Shown here: positions 57,805 to 64,000 of the stretch, piece after piece | Position numbering within the stretch: the first letter of the stretch is position 1 | Layout: each line of letters begins with the position of its first letter | DNA from: Salticus scenicus | Lineage: Eukaryota > Arthropoda > Arachnida > Araneae > Salticidae | Direction of reading: 5' to 3' | NCBI GenBank assembly: GCA_963930645.1 | Contig: OZ005656.1 | Location: 193,059,479 to 193,123,478 of the forward strand | Length of the DNA: 64,000 nucleotides | Notes under the pieces: generated by a model | Seen by the model: only the letters and a program-made list of their open reading frames with translations | Told to the model about the DNA's origin: nothing | Database searches by the model: none | Made by a program: the position numbers and the translations under genes

Positions 57805-60607
57805 TAATATTTTCCCATTGTTTTCTAGTATAATTTAAACGTTTACTCTATTTACAGAGTTTCTATAAATAAACTTCCACTAAAAACAGCATCTTGAACA
57901 CTGTTGAAAATTTTAACTGAAAAATCAACTGAAAATCAGTGTTACCAGCTCAAATTCTACCATATCCCTACTTACAGCTCAAAATATCCCTATATTGATG
58001 AAAGAAGTCCCTACTTTAGTGTTGACGATACCAATAGGATGTACTTTCAGCCCCAGAATATTCCGAGGATGTCCCAGGGAGAAAGGATACTTCTAAAAAT
58101 TCTCTATATGCTTAAGTAAATTGCTAAAAGTCCCTAAGCTTAGTGACAAATTAAACCTAGAATAACCTAGCGCGATGCCGGTTTGATTGTAGCAGTCGGG
58201 CCTACTTTGTCTACCTGACGAAGGTCCGTGTCTTCTTTCGACCCGAAACAAGTGTTACGAGTTCTTGCATTTTATAGTATTTATTCAAAGTTTTGTACTT
58301 ATTACTCTTAAACGCCAGAAATTTTATCGTAAGCTTTATGTAAAATTACAGCGAAAAATAATTGTAGTTGATAACAATGTTGCCAGACGGTAAAAATCAA
58401 TTTCTGCAAACAGTTCTCAAATTTCCCAAGATCAAGGGTTTTTTCCAAAAAAATTCCCTAACTCAATTAATACTAAACATTTATTTATTTATTTATTTTT
58501 AAGTTTTAAAACATTTAATAAAATTAAGTTTAAATTTTCCCTAAATGAAACTCTTTATATGAAAAAAAATCCCCATTTACAAAAATAACTTCCAATAACT
58601 TCCGTTTTTGAAAAATTTTAAATTTGCATAATCTTCTGAGTTTAGTTTCTTCACCTTTAAGTATTATTACTTATCCCATATGTATACAAAATCATTATCT
58701 TGGACTATAAAATACATGAAAAACAAGGTACCCAGACAGCTTTCAGAGCTTGAATTAAACTAGTAATAGTGAAATATCAATTGATATTCAACGCCTATAA
58801 GTTTAATTCAAACTAAGATGAAGTATCCCAGTTTACACTGGTCCAGCTTACTTTAAACTTGAATATTCAAGTATCAATCGATACGTATAAAGCATTCACT
58901 GTGTTTGCTACAGCATACATGAACCAAATTATTCCTCAAATCAGGGAATGCAAAAATCAGGATAATTTTTATAATTAGAAGGTTAAAAATGTTGATTATA
59001 TATTTCTAAAATAGTACCCAGAATCATTACATTATCAACTAGTAAATATGCCCCCCCCCCCCCCTTATTGTGTGTATGTGTGGGTGTGTGCAATTTAAGG
59101 AAAAGTAATTTTTTACTAATTTTAAAGAAATACCCCCAAATTTTTCCGCTAAAGTTTCGAAAATCCCAAAATGGGGAAAAATCTCCATGACTGGAAATAC
59201 TGTTCAATATATATGCATTTTGATGGCTATTATACTTTTAATAAAATATTGGTAAGAATACATTGATAACACTTTTCTGACGTAGAAATAATCCTTTTTA
59301 TTTTTTTCTGCGAAATAAAACATAAAAATTAAATAATAAAAATTAAATTACAGAATAAACACAGAGGATTTCTATTATTTAGTTTCAACTGAGAACTATT
59401 GTAAATTTATAGAGACTCTTGATACACATTTCAGTAAATTTTTAAAACTATTTACAGCGTAGCTAAAACGGATGAGGAAAAAAAAGCATTAACTTTGGTA
59501 AATAAACGATTCATGGAAGTTCATTCATTCACAAGGAGCTTAAAAATGTCCACCAGGATGCACTTTACAGCGATTAATAATTGAAACTTTTAATAAATTA
59601 TTTGTATTGAGTGAATCTGTATAAGAAAATATAGAAGAAATTTTTGTGATGGCTACAACATACAAGTATTTAATTTTGTACAATAACGTAAATGTCTTCA
59701 TATACTTTTGTATTAATATTTTGGACTGAGAATTTAATTTAGAAAAGTTTTGTACTTAAATGTTTCTGCATATTTTATTCAACTGACATTTTATGCTTGC
59801 TGTGGATTGTTTTATAAACTGAAAAGATAGCGATAAATATATCTCAGACAAGGATTAAAATATATTAATATCTCAAACTATGATATTAAAAGTTTTACTT
59901 TAAAATTTCAGATTTTCCTGAACAATATTTATTGCTAGTTTACTTAACAAATTGCTTTAGAACAACTTTAAATTTTCTTAAAATATTTCTGGAAGATATC
60001 TTTTAAATATGAAATTCAAAACTTGTAATCAAAACCGAAAGCATTGTAAAGCTTAAAGTATCGTGCATTTTATGAAGTACGCCAAGTAATACAAAGAAGC
60101 TTAGTGTGTGTATTTATAAAATTTTATATTCAGGATAAGTTTCAAATTTGTATCATAGCAAAGAATTAGAATACTTAACTTTTAATTTAAATATTTTTTG
60201 TATTGATACATCTAAGAATGTACTTTTGTAATAGATAATAATAATATGAGTTTTACAAAAATAAAAGCGTTTGTTCTCAATGAGAAGTGTTGAATTAAAT
60301 TTATATTAAATTTAAACACGTATCATAAATACTTTCGAATAGTCTAACAAATAATAATCATATGTTAGTAGAACTTCGTTTATCATGTGTTAATAGATAA
60401 ATCTGTAAAAGAAGTTGGGTACTTACAAGCTTTTGTTAGCTCGTGAGTTAAAATATTATGGAGTGTATTATCTTAAATTTATTGAACCAATTTTTAATAG
60501 CTTTCTAGTCTTTTTAAATTTACAATATTTTCCAACATTAGAATTCAAAATGAATGTTTTGAAATGCGTTGTTTTGCGAATGTTTTAACTCTCTTGAGTA
60601 TGGGCTA
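57805..60607. other. AT-rich non-coding with element scraps
   Basis: Scraps seen: CTACCTGACGAAGG...TTTCGACCCGAAACAAGTG at 58,208-58,257 (same CTGA-GA...GAAAC motif as the Penelope end), a C run and GTGT tract at 59,050-59,088, and GAGTGAATCTGTATAAGAAAATATAGAAGAAA at 59,609-59,640 that matches 22,640-22,670 of block I. The stretches at 57,940-58,140 (AAATATCCCTATATTG...) and 58,380-58,450 (GTTGCCAGACGG) may be further element pieces. An open frame on the minus strand at 58,983-59,207 overlaps the C/GTGT tract and is not credible. Confidence 0.4.
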
Positions 60608-60727
60608 GTGTTACCAGACGACACTGAGTCAGGTGCATTCATTTCACACTCGAAATTTCATTAAATAGAATGTAATGTCGTGTGAAATAATAATGTTCAA
60701 TAAAAAAGTCGCTGAGTCTGGCAGCTA
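60608..60727. mobile_element. Foldback element, GTTACCAGACGACACTGAGTC region
   Basis: GTTACCAGAC...CATTTCACAC at the left pairs imperfectly with GTGTGAAATAATAATG...GAGTCTGGCAGC at the right, around an AATTTCATTAAAT centre. Ends of the G(C)TACCAGAC type suggest another hAT MITE, but no duplication was confirmed. Confidence 0.5.
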
Positions 60728-60892
60728 TGTAGTAAACCATAGAAAGAGTCCCATAGAAGACTTTCTAAACAAGCTTAACTCCTAGGCGTATACAATCGGC
60801 TCTTAATCTATACATATATTAAAAAATTTTCAATGTTTTAACTTCTATTATAATGCAAATTAATAATGACTTTTTAATTTTTTGTGTTATAG

Positions 60893-61079
60893 ATGCCAAC
60901 ATTTTAATTTATTCCGGAGTATTTTTAGACCCGACTTTATTCCCTACCACTTATTTTTTAAAACTAACTTTTTCTCATTTTATTTACTACATGTATTGGA
61001 GAAATTTTTTTTATAAATTAAGTGGTTTGGAATAAAGGCGGGGCTAAAAATACTCCGAAATAAATTAAAATGTTGGCAG
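60893..61079. mobile_element. Palindromic MITE (ACATTTTAATTTATTCCGGAG family)
   Basis: ATGCCAACATTTTAATTTATT and AATAAATTAAAATGTTGGCAG are near-perfect inverted repeats. The inner arms TATTTTTAGACCCG / GGGGCTAAAAATA and CCACTTATTTTTT / AATTAAGTGGTTTGG also pair. It is the closest relative of 24555-24752. An open frame spanning it is fortuitous. Confidence 0.85.
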
Positions 61080-61156
61080 CTATCTATAACTGGAAACAAA
61101 AGATAGAATCCTATAAATATGCGAAATTTTACTATAAAACATTGTAAATATACACT

Positions 61157-61330
61157 TACATAGCTGCCAAGTTTTTTAATTTATTCTGGAATGTTCTTAT
61201 CTCCGCCCTCTTTTCACAACGTAATATTTGTAAAAAAGTTTTCTTCAATGTATAATTACGATTAAATTTGAAGACAATTGCTCTAAAAATATTAGGGTGT
61301 GAAAAAGGGGCGGGACTAACAACGTCCTGG
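61157..61330. mobile_element. Palindromic MITE, diverged copy
   Basis: ATAGCTGCCAAGTTTTTTAA ... TCTCCGCCCTCTTTTCACAA pairs with AGGGTGTGAAAAAGGGGCGG ... GTCCTGGAATGCA. The right outermost arm is lost. It follows the unit at 60893 by about 80 bp, again in a row. Confidence 0.65.
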
Positions 61331-61393
61331 AATGCACTTATATTATTACTTTATATACGTTTTAATTTCTATTATAACGCATATTAAAAAGAA

Positions 61394-61425
<32 letters not shown>

Positions 61426-62219
61426 ATAAGTTGAGAGTTGAGTAACAAGATAGAAAAAACAGTTTATTACAAAACATTGCAAACACTCACTACTGTCAGT
61501 TTTTCACAATATAATTTCAATTAAAGCTCAGATTAGAAGGTTCTTATTTACTTTTTGTGTTATGTAAGTAAAGACTAAAGATTGGAGTTACACAAACAGG
61601 AGAAACATTGTAAAGCATTCTAACTCAACTACCATTCTCCTTTTAATTTTGTTACCTATAAATTTAAATGACCTTATTTGATTTTGTGTTACATAAGCAG
61701 GGATTAAATGTAAAGTTACATAAATATTAAAATCAGATTATCATAAAGCATTGTAAATAGATACGAACAACTTTTTTTTTTTGTTTGTTTTTTTACTATT
61801 TCAGTTCATTTAGAGGACAAATCATAATGAATTTAATTATTTTTGTGTTATACAAAGGGAGACTAAAGTTAGAGTGACACATATAGAAAAACCGTCATAC
61901 CAGTGGTCCGATGGGTGAGACGCTAATCTCTGGACAGAAAGAGCCAAGGTTCGAATTTCAAGCAATACATGGATGTTTGTGAAATTTTGATATATGTACA
62001 AGATATTGTATATTATAATTGTGAACTGATGCAATATGGATAATTTAAGATGATAAATCGCAAATAATTCTGTAAACGCCTGTAACTCTAGGTTTCAAAG
62101 CAGGAAAATAAATACTAAAATAGCTCATAGGAGAAACAGATTATTTATAACATTGTAAATGTTCTGCAACAGGAAAATATATAATACGTTAAATATCACA
62201 TAAATATGGATTGTACTAA
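61331..62219. other. AT-rich non-coding
   Basis: Contains a T run (61,389-61,420). A weak serial repeat of the wording ...TAAATTT...TTTTGTGTTA(T/C)A(T/C)AA(G)...GACTAAAG...GTTACA(C/T)AAA...AAACATTGTAAA occurs at about 61,545-61,615, 61,680-61,755, 61,835-61,890 and 62,125-62,160. The tRNA-like remnant at 61,895 is inside it. No gene. Confidence 0.4.
61895..61965 (+). pseudogene. tRNA-like sequence (degenerate or SINE head)
   Basis: AGTGGTCCGATGGGTGAGACG resembles a D arm/A box, CTCTGGACAGAAAGAG an anticodon arm, and GGTTCGAATTTC a B box. The acceptor stem is not apparent. The overlapping minus-strand open frame is accidental. Confidence 0.45.
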
Positions 62220-62662
62220 TCTTTATATATATATTTCTTTTGTGCGTGTGTATGTCACTGAACTCCTCCTAAACGGCTGGACTGAGTTTAATGAAATTTT
62301 TTGTGTGTGTTCAGGTGGATTCGAGAATGGTTTAGATTTACAAATGAAAGTTGTAACTTAATTAGTTCTTTCTTAATTAATTTTTAACCAACTCTTTCAA
62401 CAAGTTTTCCACCTAGATGGCGTGAGTTGTCGTAAACACGATGTCAGAATTTATTTAATGTTGAAATGAATAATATTATAGTTTTAAAAAAATTAAAGAA
62501 CACGCTTTTATAGAAATGTGAACTAAAAAGCACAAAATATCTATCTTAGTATTAAAATTCAGGGTAAGAGAAAATCGTGAGAGTGACACACCGTAATATT
62601 TACATACATTTAAATCTTTAATTAAAATAACTTAGAATTAACAAAAACCATTTTTAAAAAAT

Positions 62663-62740
62663 CTCCCCTGACGGGGATCGAACGCTGGACCTTTAGGTTG
62701 GTAGCGCGGCGTCTTACCTCGATGCCACATCGCTCACGTA
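62663..62740 (-). pseudogene. tRNA-like sequence on the minus strand
   Basis: On the minus strand: GTGAGCGATGTGGCATCGAG (D-arm/A-box position), CGCGCTACCAACCTAAAGGT and GCGTTCGATCCCCGTC (B box). Arms pair only in part; GGGGAGA after the B box could be the acceptor 3' side. It lies within the Helitron leader, so it may be a captured or inserted SINE head. Confidence 0.45.
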
Positions 62741-62794
62741 GGGAAAGTGTTTTTTTACAATATAAATTTTTTGTTTGCTCCCAGAGAAGTTACA

Positions 62795-62835
62795 AACATA
62801 CATACATACATACATACATACATACATACATACAG
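62795..62835. repeat. (CATA)n microsatellite
   Basis: Ten consecutive CATA units. Confidence 0.9.
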
Positions 62836-62867
62836 GTGAAGCTAATAAAAGCGTGTTAAAAATGAAT

Positions 62868-63172
62868 TTTTAACCGTATCTTACGAAGTGTTTAAAATAT
62901 TTTTTTCAAAATTAATATTTTTAGAATCGTAACCGTATCTTACGAAGTGTTTAAAATATTTTTTCAAAGTTAATATTTTAGAATCGTAAACACGATGTCA
63001 GAATTTATTTAATGTTGAAATGAAAAATGAATTTTTAACCGTAAGTGTTTAAATTATTTTTTCAACGTTAATATTGTTAAAATGTTAAAATTACTTAAAA
63101 TGGTATATTCTTTTAAAAAATTCGTCAATATCCGACGGAGTTATTTTATGTTAAAATGAAAAATGAATTTTT
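62868..63172. repeat. Imperfect tandem repeat in the Helitron leader
   Basis: The phrase AACCGTATCTTACGAAGTGT plus TTAAAATATTTTTTCAAA and GTTAATATT...AGAATCGTAA occurs at 62,872 and 62,930, with shortened versions at 63,028 and 63,060. The phrase TAAACACGATGTCAGAATTT at 62,432-62,460 recurs at 62,987-63,015, followed each time by ATTTAATGTTGAAATGAA. Confidence 0.75.
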
Positions 63173-63180
63173 AGGCCATT

Positions 63181-64000
63181 ATTATTTGTGCAGATGGAAA
63201 ATGTACTAAAAGTTTTCCGAAAAATTTCACGATCACAAATGTTGACGGATATCCAATATATCGTCGAAGAAATCCCGATAATGGCGGACAATCTTATCAT
63301 CTATGGCGGTCATCTATGTCAACAACATAGATATTGACATTGATAACCGTTGGGTGGTCCCATATTCGCCTCTGCTGAGCAAAACATTCAATGCTCATAT
63401 TAATGTCCATTTCTGCAGTTCAGTGAAGAGCATCAAATACATTTGCAAGTATGTGAATAAAGGCAGTGATATGACTGTATTTCGAGTTGAAAATACCAAT
63501 GTGAATGCTCCTCCGGTGAATAACAACGATGAAATAACACTTTACCAAATTGGCCGGTACGTCAGCTCCAATGAAGCAGTTTGGCGTATCTTTGGTTTCC
63601 CAATTCATGAACGGGATCCAGCAGTTCTTCATTTAGCCGTTCATCTTGAAAATGGCCAGCGCGTATATTTCACGAGCGAGACAGCGATTAATCGTGCTAT
63701 AATTCCACCAAAAACTACACTCACCGAATTTTTTTAATTGTGTAATCGTGCGGATGCTTTTGGTGCTTTTGCACGGACATTACTCTATTCAGAAGTACCA
63801 CGCTATTTCACATGGGCTCCAACAAAAAAATGGATGCCCCGCAAGCAAGGCACGCCGATTGATGCATGTCCCGGTTTATTCAAATCAAACACCTTGGGAC
63901 GAGTATTTACAGTCAATCCAAGGCAGACTGAGTGCTTTTATCTTCGACTGTTATTGGTTAATGTCATCGTCCCTTTGTCATTTTAAGATTTACGTAAAGT
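63181..64000 (+). pseudogene. Helitron Rep/helicase-type protein fragment, with frameshift and two nonsense codons
   Basis: 63181-63300 reads GKCTKSFPKNFTITN then GYPIYRRRNPDNGG. The frame changes at about 63,300 and continues from 63,303 as DNRWVVPYSPLLSKTFNAHI, SVKSIKYICKYVNKGSD (paired Tyr 46 and 50, the position of Rep motif 3), YVSSNEAVWRIFGFPIHERD and PPKTTLTEFF. A TAA at 63735-63737 is followed in the same frame by LCNRADAFGAFARTLLYSEV, TLGRVFTVNPRQTECFYLRL and VPLSF, a TAA at 63984-63986, then DLRK at the window edge. This is the typical block order of Helitron polyproteins between the HUH endonuclease and the PIF1-like helicase. The HUH motif lies upstream in intact elements and is not found here. 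Confidence 0.9.

Larger units (their letters stand above)
62220..64000 (+). mobile_element. 5' part of a decayed autonomous Helitron (runs off the window)
   Basis: The start TCTTTATATATATATTTCTT after an A, followed by GTCACTGAACTCCTCC and AAACGGCTGGACTGAGTTTA, matches the leader wording typical of arthropod Helitrons. A Helitron Rep/helicase-type reading frame lies at 63181-64000. Between them are a tRNA-like piece on the minus strand (62663-62740), a (CATA)n run (62,795-62,835) and a tandem repeat (62868-63060). This middle part replaces the N-terminal coding region, so the copy is internally rearranged. The CTRR end is beyond the window. Confidence 0.8.

Noticed and set aside
57164..58119. 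Cluster of short plus-strand frames as exons of one gene
   Set aside because: One spans a MITE neighbourhood and another a purine tract; there are no splice-consistent junctions or domains to support it.
63735..63986. In-frame TAA codons at likely Gln positions, suggesting a variant genetic code
   Set aside because: The same element also has a frameshift, and the Penelope relic has a frameshift plus a stop. CAA to TAA decay explains the two cases and there is no sign of systematic recoding.

Overview
This window is non-genic, very A+T-rich metazoan DNA packed with transposable elements. Homopolymer A/T runs of 25-35 bases, a tRNA-headed SINE, Helitron, Penelope and many hAT-, mariner- and piggyBac-type MITEs point to an arthropod. 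An arachnid is my best guess from the style of the SINE and of the Helitron ORF; this is inference. I see no intact host protein gene, no rRNA, no convincing functional tRNA and no CRISPR. All coding matter is broken transposon or multicopy-gene relics.

The dominant architecture is a pair of directly repeated blocks: block I (about 1,985-24,293) and block II (about 29,354-54,424), separated by about 5 kb that ends in a non-autonomous Helitron. The two blocks share collinear order over more than 22 kb but differ by many insertions. Each block therefore supplies natural empty sites for the other, and most element boundaries and target-site duplications below are read that way.

Within the blocks sit four copies of a large TA-flanked inverted-repeat element with CAGTCACC-like ends (4,930-9,388; 10,922-13,765 inverted; 33,811-37,292; 42,028-44,893). 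There are several copies of a roughly 300-bp TTAA-flanked MITE (CACTTTCGCGACCGC ends) and an ordered chain of palindromic MITEs that recurs four times. Single insertions include a 430-bp near-perfect palindrome, a 1.7-kb element with repeated TAATCTGCAG/CTAGGTAA boxes, a 1.0-kb element with repeated CCCTAGGTACA boxes, a 2.4-kb piggyBac-like relic, a 0.8-kb hAT-like insert and twin 139-bp MITEs. Nesting reaches four levels: block, mariner-like element, hAT MITE, SINE.

The right part of the window (54,425-64,000) begins with a Penelope-like element (reverse transcriptase plus GIY-YIG endonuclease, one frameshift and one nonsense codon) lying at the end of block II. About 6 kb of AT-rich DNA with small MITEs and tRNA-like relics follows. 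The window closes with the 5' part of a decayed autonomous Helitron (from 62,220), whose Rep/helicase-type reading frame runs off the window end. The left end carries the N-terminal half of a broken member of a multicopy metazoan gene family; C-terminal fragments of the same family lie at the start of both blocks.
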